This document shows, piece by piece, positions 9,201 to 16,936 of a DNA stretch of 64,000 bases; position 1 is the first letter of the stretch, and each line of letters starts with the position of its first letter. The DNA is taken from the NCBI GenBank assembly GCA_035529895.1, contig DATKVV010000034.1, forward strand, positions 62,001 to 126,000, in the 5' to 3' direction. The translations under genes were made by a program, and so were the position numbers. Source of the DNA: JAUWKC01 sp035529895 (GTDB lineage: Bacteria; Planctomycetota; Phycisphaerae; Sedimentisphaerales; Anaerobacaceae). Under the pieces are notes generated by a model. That model was not told the origin of the DNA and searched no databases. It saw only the letters and a list, made by a program, of their open reading frames with translations.

Positions 9201-9455
9201 GACAAAGTATGGGTCCTCCGGAACCACGCTTTGCACGGTGACGGCCCGGCCCTTAAAATCGATATCCCTGTTGCCCGGGCCCGTGTATCTGCCCGGAAAG
9301 ACGTAGATGATGTCCCCGTCGTTGGAATCGTCGATTGCCGCCTGAATATTGTTGAAGTCAGCTTCGTCGTCGTCGTCGACAATGATGTATCTGCCGCCGG
9401 CAAAAGTCGTTGAGGCCGATAATAATGAAATGATGACAAGAAGTGTCCCTTTCAT
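6204..9455 (-). CDS. Giant exported beta-helix / beta-propeller protein with dockerin-like C-terminus
   Basis: A 1083-aa exported protein. A signal peptide (MKGTLLVIISLLSASTTFAG) is followed by several modules. Residues about 24-420 form a right-handed parallel beta-helix with repeats such as GGAIRCSGSSPTIDNCLITG. Residues about 495-595 resemble the KGGEMWVAGSIHEIQW Ig-like (Kre9/KNH) module. Residues about 610-1010 contain PQQ-like propeller repeats (IGPDGTVYV, DGRLYRLDANG, LWSY). The C-terminus (about 1017-1080) has two D-x-D-x-D calcium-loop-like segments (DLDGDGAVNFTDF and DMNRDQWVNWADL) of the dockerin type I kind common in Phycisphaerae. It may be a surface glycan-binding or adhesion protein; no catalytic residue is recognised. 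Confidence 0.85.
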   Translation of the reverse strand: MKGTLLVIISLLSASTTFAGGRYIIVDDDDEADFNNIQAAIDDSNDGDIIYVFPGRYTGPGNRDIDFKGRAVTVQSVVPEDPYFVSVTVIDCNGSAAGPHRAFYFHSAEDANSVLAGFTITNGYADEGGAIRCSGSSPTIDNCLITGNVASQNGGAMSNYRSSPMIRGCTFSQNRAVGNDAGAIDNVDSAPSISDCNFSRNLAWDWGGAIRNIGSGSPTITNCSFVENSADDGGAIFCSAHSKVGNCTLSGNSARYGGGICSAGTPRIENCLLVNNHTSKDGGGLYSEGGGKVIRCQFNGNSAANGGAVYYGQSGLALTSCTLSGNWSAVNGGGIYCASGSPLIGNCTLSSNVAASAGGGLYAARSGPEFTNCIFWANTDANGIGESAQIDGAIPDVTYSCIQDDNPDDGYIPFGGDANGNTDDNPMFVRDPYDGGDGWGVGDNDDYGDLHIQEASPCVNAGNAPAWYEPDSVDIDGEPRVMGAVVDMGADELFMPTIAVTRPKGGEMWVAGSIHEIQWYSVMVSGLVDVLFSKDASGGWQTIETGLADTGSYMLSLPDIVDSNQCTLKVVPSIPDANVVCIESELFTVRPDSPDRTAASKWKSLGGDFDRKGLSENYGPELGCVKWSFETGGAISASVTIGPNDTVYVPCSDGRLYRLDANGVLLWSYDANSPLLSSATIGPDGTAYVGAGNGKLYSIDISGRLRWVHSTDGFIYSSPAISPDGRKIYVCSQDGRLYALGRDGSELWTFETAGFGTLDGAIFASPSVGPDGTVYISGLYDPNLYALDPNDGSIKWVCHFQSGGWPFASPVIAPDGTIYQTLLYDANLYAVKPDEPNAGSIIWSTYLSDTSQCSTWFEPNSHLGVRWDTYCGKCCYRQAYYNDVSSSGFSEPAIGPDGTVYASFDDPYLRAVDPNGSIRWIRKLGTWSGFTLTVGSDGLIYAATEQGYLYVVKPNGQRLARFGSANWPGFPVISADNTVVVGDTVDNTALISYENNRVWYISTEACQGQDPDLYWYGTEDLDGDGAVNFTDFCFMAANWLKCTDCRSPYCSRSYLFFTADMNRDQWVNWADLAILVDKWLNGY

Positions 9456-9468
9456 ATTCTGTTCTCCA

Positions 9469-9496
9469 TAAAAAAATGTCGCCGTGCTCTGCGGCG
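9469..9496 (-). terminator. Rho-independent terminator after the PEP-CTERM gene
   Basis: On the minus strand CGCCG-CAGAGCA-CGGCG folds into a 5-bp GC stem and is followed by ACATTTTTTT. A second hairpin (GCCGAC-CGAA-GTCGGC, 9503-9518) lies just upstream. The element sits 38 bp after the PEP-CTERM stop codon and directly before the ribosome binding site of the beta-helix gene, so it may act as an attenuator between the two. Confidence 0.6.
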
Positions 9497-9533
9497 TGCC
9501 CGCCGACCGAAGTCGGCAAGCCGGGCATTGAAT

Positions 9534-10160
9534 CTATTGTCGGTGTTTATACATTAACATTCTGTGTTTTTTTGTCAACAGCAGACCGGCCAGACCAAGC
9601 AGCAGGGCTGTGGCGGGTTCGGGTACTATGTTTGCGGCCAGGTTGTCAAGGTGTACCGCATGCCCGCCGGAGGGCGAGCCGCCGGCGATTATATATGCGA
9701 TATCGAACGAGCCTATGCTGATTGTTGCCGTGAAAACCTCGCCGTATCCCAGTGTGCCCGACGTGACCGTTTGCAGCAGCGAGCCGTCCGAGTTATGGGC
9801 ATATAAGACGCCGATATCGCCGGAATAGTCGTCGCCGATGATATCAATCGCCACGTAGTCGGCGGGCTGGTCGAAATCCGCCCGAAAGGCGAAGCCGTCC
9901 ACGTTGCTTGCAGCCCACTGCCGCTGGAACGGCAGGCTGTTTGCGAACACGCTGTCGCCGGTGCTGGCCAGCCCATCGCCCCAGGCGTAAACTATCCCAT
10001 CCAGCTCGGGGTACTTTCCGCACGAGGACAGCGTTATGCCGGTAAAAGCTGTGCAAATGTCGGTCCCGTCGGAGAAACCGTCGGCGTCCGCCGACACCAT
10101 AAGACCAAAAGCCGATGAGCCAAGAATGAGAACCAAGGCAGCCCCCGCGAATTTTTTCAT
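9534..10160 (-). CDS. PEP-CTERM sorting-signal protein
   Basis: A 208-aa exported protein of unknown fold. It has an N-terminal signal peptide (MKKFAGAALVLILGSSAFG) and a classic PEP-CTERM tail: VPEPATALLLGLAGLLL, then KKHR and a short basic end. Such proteins are sorted by an exosortase (EpsH/XrtA family) and usually reach the cell surface or exopolysaccharide matrix; no exosortase lies in this window. The body (about 25-175) contains FDQPADYVAIDIIGDDYSGD and repeated Gly/Asp-rich strands, suggesting a beta-sandwich. The start is supported by a very strong Shine-Dalgarno sequence (AAAGGAGGCGGAA) and by a consensus-like promoter 59 bp upstream. Confidence 0.85.
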   Translation of the reverse strand: MKKFAGAALVLILGSSAFGLMVSADADGFSDGTDICTAFTGITLSSCGKYPELDGIVYAWGDGLASTGDSVFANSLPFQRQWAASNVDGFAFRADFDQPADYVAIDIIGDDYSGDIGVLYAHNSDGSLLQTVTSGTLGYGEVFTATISIGSFDIAYIIAGGSPSGGHAVHLDNLAANIVPEPATALLLGLAGLLLTKKHRMLMYKHRQ

Positions 10161-10218
10161 TTCCGCCTCCTTTTCTTCTGTTTGTTTTTAACTTGATACA
10201 GACAACCGCATTTTTAAT

Positions 10219-10247
10219 ATTATAGCGGAAAGCTCGCTGCAATTCAA
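10219..10247 (-). promoter_or_regulatory. Sigma-70-type promoter for the PEP-CTERM gene
   Basis: Read on the minus strand there is TTGAAT, a 17-bp spacer, and a perfect TATAAT (plus-strand 10219-10224). The predicted transcription start is near 10212, leaving a leader of about 50 nt with a strong ribosome binding site. Confidence 0.7.
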
Positions 10248-10689
10248 GAGAAAATTACCGACGGAAGCAAATTTATTGCTGTTTTTCACCATAAATTGCA
10301 CGTTTTGCACTACAGACCTATTGCGCGGATGCATGCGCGGCGCCTGCGTCCAGAGGTAATGATGCGCGCCGGGCGGTTTGGTAACGGAAATTCTTGATTT
10401 TTTTGAAAAATTTCCCAAATTTGTTGTTTTGACGCACCCAAGGCCCCATAATCCCTGTCCTGGTCCGCCGTATCTGCCGGGTAAGCCATATTGGCGGCAA
10501 TTCAATGGGCAGTCCCGGATTACGTTTGCCGGCAAGTCGGTAAATCGGGGCTTTGCGTACGGGGCGGCTAATAGTATGGAGAACAACCAGCTTGTGTATT
10601 GGGTGGAGGGTTGGTCACGTCTTACGCTTTACCAAATGAAATGAGCAGTCTATGGGCGTCCGAGGCTGTTTACCGGGCCTTACGAAGGC
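10248..10689. other. Intergenic region without a recognised gene
   Basis: About 440 bp between the PEP-CTERM promoter and the 3' end of metK. Open frames here are short and lack family motifs, codon pattern or ribosome binding sites. A short inverted repeat (GCCTT-CGT-AAGGC) lies at 10678-10690 beside the metK stop, but no T-run follows. I see no RNA gene. Confidence 0.5.
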
Positions 10690-11907
10690 TCACTTGCTTT
10701 TTGGTTTTACACCTGCGGCTTTTCGCAGTTTCTGCACCATATCGGTTTTTTCCCAGGTGAAGCTGGGCAGGTTGCGTCCGAAGTGGCCGCCGTACGAGGT
10801 TTGGGCATAAATCGGGCGGTCGAGCTTCAGGTGGGCAATCATACCCTTGGGTGTCAATGGGAAGACCTGCCTTACGATTTGGCTTATTTTTTTCTCACTG
10901 ATTTTTGCGGTCCCTGCAGTGTCGACCAGGATAGAGATGGGGTCTGCCACGCCGATTACATAGGACAATTGTATTTCGCAGATATCGGCGAGGCCGGCCG
11001 CGACGATGTTTTTTGCGACGTATCTGGCCATATAGCTTGCGGTTCTGTCGACCTTCGTGGGGTCTTTGCCGCTGAAGCATCCGCCGCCGTGCCTGCCTCT
11101 TCCGCCGTAGGTATCGACGATGATTTTCCTGCCTGTGAGCCCGCAGTCTCCTTTTGGGCCTCCCATTACGAATCGCCCGGTCGCGTTGATATGGAATACC
11201 GTCCTTTTATCAATGAGGCCCTCGGGTATGACGGCAAGGACGACCTTTTCCTTGATTTGCCTTTGCAGCTCTGCGCGCCCGATAGAGGGGGCGTGCTGGG
11301 CAGCAACCACAATTGTGTGAATGCGTTTTGGCCTGCCGTTTTCGTATTCGACGGTTACCTGGCTTTTGCCGTCGGGTCGCAGCCAGGGCAGTGTCTTGTT
11401 CTGTCTGAGTTTTTCGAGGCGGGTGGTTATGGCGTGCGCAAGCTGAATCGGCATCGGCATAAGCTGGGGGGTCTCTCTGCAGGCGTAGCCGAACATCATT
11501 CCCTGGTCGCCGGCCCCCTGCTCTTTGTGCAGCCCGGCGCCTTCGGTTACTCCCTGCGCGATGTCGGGACTCTGCCTGCCAACCGATACGACCACGGCAC
11601 AACTGTCATAGTGAAATCCGAGTTCAGGGTCGTCGTATCCAATCTTTTTTATTGTGTTCCTGACAACAGAGGGAATATCAACGACGGCGGTTGAGGTAAT
11701 TTCGCCGGCAACTATTACCATGTCGGCCTTGACCATTGTTTCGCAGGCGACCCTACTTTTCGGGTCGTGAGCGAGCATGGCGTCGAGTATGGAGTCGGAT
11801 ATGCGGTCGGCCACTTTGTCCGGATGGCCCATCGTCACAGACTCGCTGGTGAAGAAGTATTTGTCGGAATCACAATTGGGGTTGTTAAAGACGGATTTCT
11901 TTGCCAT
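10690..11907 (-). CDS. metK: S-adenosylmethionine synthetase
   Basis: This 405-aa enzyme makes S-adenosylmethionine from methionine and ATP in the cytoplasm. The N-terminal signature is TSESVTMGHPDKVADRISD with the catalytic His at position 28. The GAGDQGMMFGYAC hexapeptide-type motif lies near residue 130, and the P-loop-like GRGRHGGGCFSGKDPTKVDR near 265. Length is close to the usual 385-400 residues, with a short basic tail added. It stands alone between unrelated genes. No SAM-I or SAM-II riboswitch signature was found in the 136 bp upstream. Its product also feeds the radical-SAM maturase encoded at 2367. Confidence 0.96.
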   Translation of the reverse strand: MAKKSVFNNPNCDSDKYFFTSESVTMGHPDKVADRISDSILDAMLAHDPKSRVACETMVKADMVIVAGEITSTAVVDIPSVVRNTIKKIGYDDPELGFHYDSCAVVVSVGRQSPDIAQGVTEGAGLHKEQGAGDQGMMFGYACRETPQLMPMPIQLAHAITTRLEKLRQNKTLPWLRPDGKSQVTVEYENGRPKRIHTIVVAAQHAPSIGRAELQRQIKEKVVLAVIPEGLIDKRTVFHINATGRFVMGGPKGDCGLTGRKIIVDTYGGRGRHGGGCFSGKDPTKVDRTASYMARYVAKNIVAAGLADICEIQLSYVIGVADPISILVDTAGTAKISEKKISQIVRQVFPLTPKGMIAHLKLDRPIYAQTSYGGHFGRNLPSFTWEKTDMVQKLRKAAGVKPKSK

Positions 11908-12043
11908 TCGTTATTTACCTTTATTTACCTTTCAGCAAGCGGTTTCATTCCTGCCCAGAATCAATAAGGAATATGTTAATAGATTTTTGCCCGCGGTCAA
12001 ACAAAAATGGGTCCCGGTGGGGGACGGAGGGGAACGAGTTCAT

Positions 12044-13255
12044 CTATTGCTGCGGTGTTGAGCTATCGTTCAGTCTCCAGTCATACTTCAAGTACTTAAT
12101 AGAATAAAGCTCTGTTTCAAGGAAGGACTTATCCTGTTCGGAAATATACCTGGTTATGAAGTTCAAGATGGCCCGTATGGCAGGCGGCTGTTCTTTGAAC
12201 TTTTTGTCGGTGTTATACTTGTTTACGAATTCTTTGCCGTACTCATTAGGCTGAAGCAGGGCGGAGAGACGAACTTCTTTGGTTGCCCGGTCTATCCTGA
12301 AGGCGTGGGGGCTCGACAGGAATTTCCGGGCCTGGTCATCCAGCTGCTCCTGAAGCTTTCGCCCGCAATAAGGTTCGCTGCGCAGGGGTGGGCTGTCGAG
12401 GGTGGCTCGGCACAGGGCAAAGAATACCCGCGGCTCGTCAAAATCCCTTTGGAAGAGGCGTTTTTCAACTGCCGCGAGGGTGAATTCCTCGTTCATCACC
12501 ATCATTTTTTGTTTTTCGATGCCTCCGATATCCTTGTTGATGTATCTTATATCGCTGGGAGGCCACCAGAAAAGGCGTCCGAGCCGCGATGACTGAATAG
12601 GATAATTATCAACAATTACCTTAAGCATTCTTATGTTGTAGGCATTAATCCAGCAGGCGATTTTGTCCTGTTTGGGCCAGAGGTTGTACGCGTTCGGGTC
12701 AAGTCCGGCGAAGTGGTCGAGGAGGGTTTTCAACTCCAGGCGATACCGCTTGAGTGTCTGGTAATCAACCAGCCCTTTATTGTTGACGAAGCCGCCTAAA
12801 ATTCCGGCGTACTTGTCGTGAAAACGGACTTCGGCAGGAGATTTAGGCCCGTTAGGCTCCGCCGCATTAGGCTCTGCGTGGGGTGGAACGACGTTGGGTT
12901 CGGCTGCAGGTGCAACAAGATTTGGCTCGGCTATGGGCGCAGGAGCATTAGGCTCTGGCGGGGCTGCAGCAACATTGGGCTCGACCACAGGCTCGACTGC
13001 ACCGGCTTGCGGAACAGGCTCAGTCACATCCGGCTTGACGGCAGGTTCGATGTTATTGGGCGTCGGCAGGGGCTCGACAGCGCCGGGTGGAATAATATCA
13101 GGCTCCGTCCTTATGATTTCGGCAGACGACGACTCGACGGGCCGGCATCCGATAATAAAGAACGACACAGTCACCCAGGTTAGAAAAGTCAAGGCGCAAA
13201 TAAAATCAAGGGGTCCTGTTCCTTTGCTCGCAGGTTTCTGTTTCACAAAAGCCAT
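12044..13255 (-). CDS. DUF547 protein with membrane/lipoprotein anchor and Pro-rich linker
   Basis: A 403-aa protein. An N-terminal hydrophobic helix ends in FFIIGC (residues about 31-42), possibly a lipobox. Residues about 50-140 are a low-complexity linker rich in Pro, Ala, Glu and Asn, with repeats such as AEPNVVPPHAEPNAAEPN. The C-terminal 260 residues match the DUF547 family: a segment with VDYQTLKRYRLELKTLLDHF, then DKIACWINAYNIRMLKVIVDNYP, and a later FALCRATLDSPPLR stretch. The biochemical function of DUF547 is not established. The linker suggests that the domain is held away from the membrane in the periplasm. The start has only a weak Shine-Dalgarno sequence. Confidence 0.8.
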   Translation of the reverse strand: MAFVKQKPASKGTGPLDFICALTFLTWVTVSFFIIGCRPVESSSAEIIRTEPDIIPPGAVEPLPTPNNIEPAVKPDVTEPVPQAGAVEPVVEPNVAAAPPEPNAPAPIAEPNLVAPAAEPNVVPPHAEPNAAEPNGPKSPAEVRFHDKYAGILGGFVNNKGLVDYQTLKRYRLELKTLLDHFAGLDPNAYNLWPKQDKIACWINAYNIRMLKVIVDNYPIQSSRLGRLFWWPPSDIRYINKDIGGIEKQKMMVMNEEFTLAAVEKRLFQRDFDEPRVFFALCRATLDSPPLRSEPYCGRKLQEQLDDQARKFLSSPHAFRIDRATKEVRLSALLQPNEYGKEFVNKYNTDKKFKEQPPAIRAILNFITRYISEQDKSFLETELYSIKYLKYDWRLNDSSTPQQ

Positions 13256-13785
13256 TCATTCGCTTCCGACAAGTAATTACACACATCTGCGGCTGCAAAG
13301 CCGCTTTACATATTAGCATAAGAAATCAGGCAACAAATGCAACGATTTGTTCGTTGTTTTTATCGTACTTTTAGCTAACCGGCTTGACCGTGATTGTCGG
13401 TGTTTGCGCGAGAAAAAACCAAAGCAGAGGATATTATCGCCCCTGCGGATGGTAAAAGGATTTGCATACCAAACGGGGCACAGCCGCGCTCGGTGAAATT
13501 CCGACGACCTTTTTTGGTATGTCTGCAAGCTGTAAGGATGGGCTTCTCTGGTTTTCCTGGGCTTTCAAAAACCGGTATGGCTTTGCAGGGGAGGTCACCG
13601 ACTGAGTCTGTGGTCGGGGACTTTCGGGGCTATGGTCAAGAGGGGTCGGCAGTTGGACGAATGTAGAATCGCCGGTGCCGAGAGGCCAAATTGGCTTGAC
13701 AAAAGGCGGTATTTAAGGTAAGCTGGATAGTTAAGCTTGATGCTATGGTATGCACGGACCTGTTTTGAGGGTGATAGAGGTAGTG
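13256..13785. other. Divergent intergenic region with a candidate structured RNA
   Basis: About 530 bp between two divergent genes, with no convincing ORF. A 9-10 bp outer stem (GCATACCAAA at about 13466, pairing with TTTGGTATGT near 13514) encloses a GC-rich segment with the core CTCGGTGAAATTCCGAC, which forms a small hairpin. The GGTGAAATTCC string occurs in FMN and cobalamin riboswitch cores, but the other conserved boxes of both classes are missing. A possible promoter for the rightward gene lies at 13696. Confidence 0.3.
13696..13724 (+). promoter_or_regulatory. Possible promoter for the gene at 13786
   Basis: A perfect TTGACA is followed after 17 bp by TAAGCT, a poor -10 match. The position, about 60 bp before the ribosome binding site GAGG, is right. 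The weak -10 makes this tentative. Confidence 0.35.
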
Positions 13786-14931
13786 ATGATGAGTAAATCG
13801 GCTATTTTCGCTGTTCTGACGGGTTTTTTCTTTCTGGCCGGGGGCTCAACGTGTGCGGCAGTCAACACGAAACCTGTCGAAACGGTGCGCGAAAAGAGCG
13901 TGCTTGACACCCAAGACTTTCAGATTATCGACAACTTTGTCGCCCAGGCGATACAGGAGCTGGTAAGAACCAAAGACCTTTCGTCCGTATCAAGAATCCG
14001 GACCATCATTTTGCAGAATGAAAGCTCCAATAAGGGGAGCGCCAAAGCGCAGTATGCCGCACGGTTCTTCGAATCGGCATACAAATATATGTCCGAAGCA
14101 TTTGCAGAAGTTTCGCAGTTGCCGACGGAGAGACAGGAATTTGCGATTACGGTTAATCTTTTGATTCTCCTGGACAGACTGGTGGCAAACGGACCGGCCA
14201 ATCTGCAACTGGCGGATTTGGCAATCGCGAAGTTAAAGGATGAAAACATGGGGGTGCGGTACTGGGCCGTACATTGTGTCGCCAACCCCGATTTTACGAG
14301 ACGGCTGAATTCGGCAGAGGCGGATTACTCGAAGCTTTCGAGCAGGATTGTGGAGGAGCTGAAAGGACTTGTTGAAAGCAGCAGTCCGGAGATAATGATT
14401 CTAATGGCCCAATTCGCCGGGGATGTGAATGCTCCAGAAACCGAGGAGCTGCTGCTGCAAATGGCGAATGCACGAATAAAAAGGTACGCTGACTGGACGG
14501 TGGGATACGAATTGCTGGACACCGACATTCTGAAATCGCTGCATAAAAAGATATCTTCTGCGGGGACGAGCAAGCCCGCACTGGCGCGCGCGTTCGCCCA
14601 GCTATATTCGTATGCGATACAAAGGTATGTCAAGGGGCGGGATTACCTGTTCTCAGATGAGAAACAGCAATTGGCTTCGGTATTGATCGAAACGGAGGAC
14701 AAGTGTCTCCGTGACGTTTTAGGATACCGGGTAAACATCAGGAACGCGCTCGGACGGGACGATTACGAGGCTCTTGCAGCCGAACACGCCGACCTGCTCG
14801 GAGATAAGACAAAGGTCGGTCAATTGGCGAAGAAGTGGCGATTTGACTACGGGCAGCGACCTGACGGGAGTAAGATTACCGAGCCGTTGACTTTGCCGGA
14901 CCCGCCCAAGAGCGAACCATCGGCACAATGA
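13786..14931 (+). CDS. Exported helical-repeat protein of unknown function
   Basis: The likely start is the ATG pair at 13786/13789, which follows GATAGAGG and puts a signal peptide (MSKSAIFAVLTGFFFLAGGSTCAA) at the very N-terminus. The upstream ATG at 13750 would add a polar leader. The mature part of about 355 residues is mainly helical. The segment LAIAKLKDENMGVRYWAVHC looks like a HEAT repeat, and neighbouring helices are similarly spaced. No catalytic motif is visible. The C-terminus is Pro/Ser-rich. No family is recognised; a periplasmic scaffold role is a guess from the repeat character. Confidence 0.65.
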   Translation: MMSKSAIFAVLTGFFFLAGGSTCAAVNTKPVETVREKSVLDTQDFQIIDNFVAQAIQELVRTKDLSSVSRIRTIILQNESSNKGSAKAQYAARFFESAYKYMSEAFAEVSQLPTERQEFAITVNLLILLDRLVANGPANLQLADLAIAKLKDENMGVRYWAVHCVANPDFTRRLNSAEADYSKLSSRIVEELKGLVESSSPEIMILMAQFAGDVNAPETEELLLQMANARIKRYADWTVGYELLDTDILKSLHKKISSAGTSKPALARAFAQLYSYAIQRYVKGRDYLFSDEKQQLASVLIETEDKCLRDVLGYRVNIRNALGRDDYEALAAEHADLLGDKTKVGQLAKKWRFDYGQRPDGSKITEPLTLPDPPKSEPSAQ

Positions 14932-15237
14932 CCGAAAATTCAGCGTTAATTGCCGAGCTTACAGGACAAGCCGCATTCTCAACCTTTCTGTCCATGCCAG
15001 CCGCTGTCCAGGTTTATGTTTGAGATTTTTCGCCTGTGCACATTTTCAAAGAGGCCGGGGCCTGGTTTTACTTGATAAGAGATTAGGAAGCATTATTATT
15101 TGCAGGTGCGAGCCAAAGTTTTCGGGTTGGCGCGTACGTTGAATACGATGACGGTATAAACCGACAGCGTATTAGTAAGCAGCGGTCGGCAATACGAGCA
15201 AGGAGAAAGATTTAGTATTTGAAAAGGAGTATGCGTT
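14932..15237 (+). other. Leader region of the peptidase gene
   Basis: 306 bp without a gene. It contains the promoter candidate at 15072-15099 and an AAAAGGAG ribosome binding site 8 bp before the ATG at 15238. No terminator for the preceding gene and no RNA motif was recognised. Confidence 0.45.
15072..15099 (+). promoter_or_regulatory. Candidate promoter of the peptide-utilisation genes
   Basis: TTGATA, a 16-bp spacer and TATTAT (5 of 6 matches to the -10 consensus). Transcription would start near 15106, about 130 nt before the peptidase start codon. Confidence 0.45.
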
Positions 15238-16917
15238 ATGAAGCGTTTATCAACTGCCATTCTGGCGTCTGCAGTACCGGTCATTTTTCTTGGCTGCGCA
15301 GCCAATAGAAGGGAGCGGCAGTTGGAGGAGTTCATTACAGCACATGTAGGGAAAATCAAGCCTATGGCAAGAGAGGCAGCTCTTGCTTACTGGGATGCCG
15401 CAAATACGGGAAATCCGGAGGATTATGATAAGGTCAGCAAACTGGAATTTGAGATTCGCCAGGTATACAGTAACCCGGAAGAGTTCGCGCTGCTGAAAGG
15501 CATAAAAGAATCGGGCCAAGTGAAGGCGCCATTGCTGCGCCGGCAACTGGACAGGCTGTACGACGGCTATCTTGAGAACCAGATAGAGCCGGAGCTGTTG
15601 AAAAGAATTGTCGATTTGAGCACCGAAATCGAGAAGAATTTCAGCACTTTCCGTGGGACCATCCGGGGGAGGAAGGTTACCGACAATGAAATTAAGGAAA
15701 TCCTGAAGACGGAAATGGACTCGGTCAAGAGAAAGGAGGCGTGGCTGGCCAGCAAGCAGGTGGGGCCTGTGGTCGCGGCGGACCTGATAAGACTGGTTAA
15801 GCTGCGCAACGAGGCTGCCCGAAAAGTCGGCTTTGATAATTATCATACGCTCTCTCTGACGGTCGCGGAACAGGATGTTAAAGAATTGGACCGTATCTTC
15901 AACGAACTCTACGAATTGACCAACGAGCCTTTTGCCGGGCTGAAAGCTGATTTGGACCGCGTATTGGCAGCCATGTACGGCATTACGACTGCGGAGCTGG
16001 CGCCCTGGCACTACCATGACCCGTTCTTTCAGGAAAGCCCTCTGGTATATGAGCTTGATTTAGATGCTTATTACAAAGATAAAGATGTCAAGGAGCTGGC
16101 GATAAAGTTTTACGACGGCATCGGCTTGCCCGTCGATTCCATACTCGAGCGCAGCGACCTGTACGAGCGTGAAGGAAAGAATCCGCACGCTTTTTGCACG
16201 GACATAGACAAGGAAGGCGACGTGCGTATTCTGGCCAACCTCCGGAACAACGAACAGTGGATGGAAACAATACTGCACGAGCTGGGGCACGGGGTTTACG
16301 ATAAGTATCATAACCCTGACGTTCCGTACCTGCTGCGGGAGCCGGCACACATCTTTACAACAGAGGCGATTGCGATGTTTTTCGGTCGTTTGAGCCGCAA
16401 TGCCGTTTGGATGCAGAAAATGCTGGATTTGTCGGACGGGCAGCGGGCTCAGATCGAAAAGGTAAGCAGGAAATATACGAGACTCAAACAGTTGATTTTT
16501 GTTCGCTGGGACATGGTGATGTACGAGTTTGAGAAGCAGCTTTATGCAAATCCCGACCAGGACCTTAATTCACTCTGGTGGCAGATGGTGGAGAAATACC
16601 AGTTTGTCAAGAAGCCCGAGGGGCGGGTTGAGCCGGACTGGGCCGCGAAGATTCACTTTACCATTGCGCCGGTCTATTACCACAACTACGTGTTGGGCGA
16701 GCTGCTGGCATCTCAACTGCATAATCACATCGTTCACAATATACTCAGGCTCGAATCGGACAAGAATGTGAGTTATGCAGGCGAGCGCGAAGTGGGGAAT
16801 TTCCTGCGTCGGAAAGTCTTTGAGCCGGGGGCCGTCTATCACTGGAATGAAATGATTAAGCGCGCGACGGGAGAACCGTTGACGCCTAAGTATTTTGTCG
16901 CTCAATTTGTCAAATAA
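15238..16917 (+). CDS. M2/M3-like zinc metallopeptidase, lipoprotein
   Basis: A 559-aa gluzincin peptidase. The signal peptide ends in VIFLGC (Cys19), a lipobox, so the protein is probably lipid-anchored on the outer side of a membrane. The zinc site is HELGH (His347, Glu348, His351), followed by a segment with LREPAHIFTTEAIAMFFGRL that supplies the third ligand Glu, as in the angiotensin-converting-enzyme-like M2 and oligopeptidase M3 families. The preceding 300 residues are helical, as in those families, which cut dipeptides or short peptides inside a deep channel. A strong ribosome binding site (AAAAGGAG) and a promoter precede it. The next gene, a tricorn protease, begins 19 bp downstream, so joint expression is likely. 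M2 versus M3 cannot be settled by eye. Confidence 0.85.
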   Translation: MKRLSTAILASAVPVIFLGCAANRRERQLEEFITAHVGKIKPMAREAALAYWDAANTGNPEDYDKVSKLEFEIRQVYSNPEEFALLKGIKESGQVKAPLLRRQLDRLYDGYLENQIEPELLKRIVDLSTEIEKNFSTFRGTIRGRKVTDNEIKEILKTEMDSVKRKEAWLASKQVGPVVAADLIRLVKLRNEAARKVGFDNYHTLSLTVAEQDVKELDRIFNELYELTNEPFAGLKADLDRVLAAMYGITTAELAPWHYHDPFFQESPLVYELDLDAYYKDKDVKELAIKFYDGIGLPVDSILERSDLYEREGKNPHAFCTDIDKEGDVRILANLRNNEQWMETILHELGHGVYDKYHNPDVPYLLREPAHIFTTEAIAMFFGRLSRNAVWMQKMLDLSDGQRAQIEKVSRKYTRLKQLIFVRWDMVMYEFEKQLYANPDQDLNSLWWQMVEKYQFVKKPEGRVEPDWAAKIHFTIAPVYYHNYVLGELLASQLHNHIVHNILRLESDKNVSYAGEREVGNFLRRKVFEPGAVYHWNEMIKRATGEPLTPKYFVAQFVK

Positions 16918-16936
16918 TACCGACTTTTGCGACATT

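Noticed and set aside
11908..12043. SAM riboswitch in front of metK
   Set aside because: No SAM-I, SAM-II or SAM-IV signature strings and no convincing multi-stem fold were found in the 136-bp leader.
13394..13666. 90-aa plus-strand ORF in the divergent intergenic region
   Set aside because: It has no ribosome binding site or recognised motif and runs across the candidate structured RNA.
16895..16936. TTG start of the tricorn-like gene overlapping the previous gene
   Set aside because: The ATG at 16937 places the signal peptide at the N-terminus; the longer form would bury it behind a polar leader.
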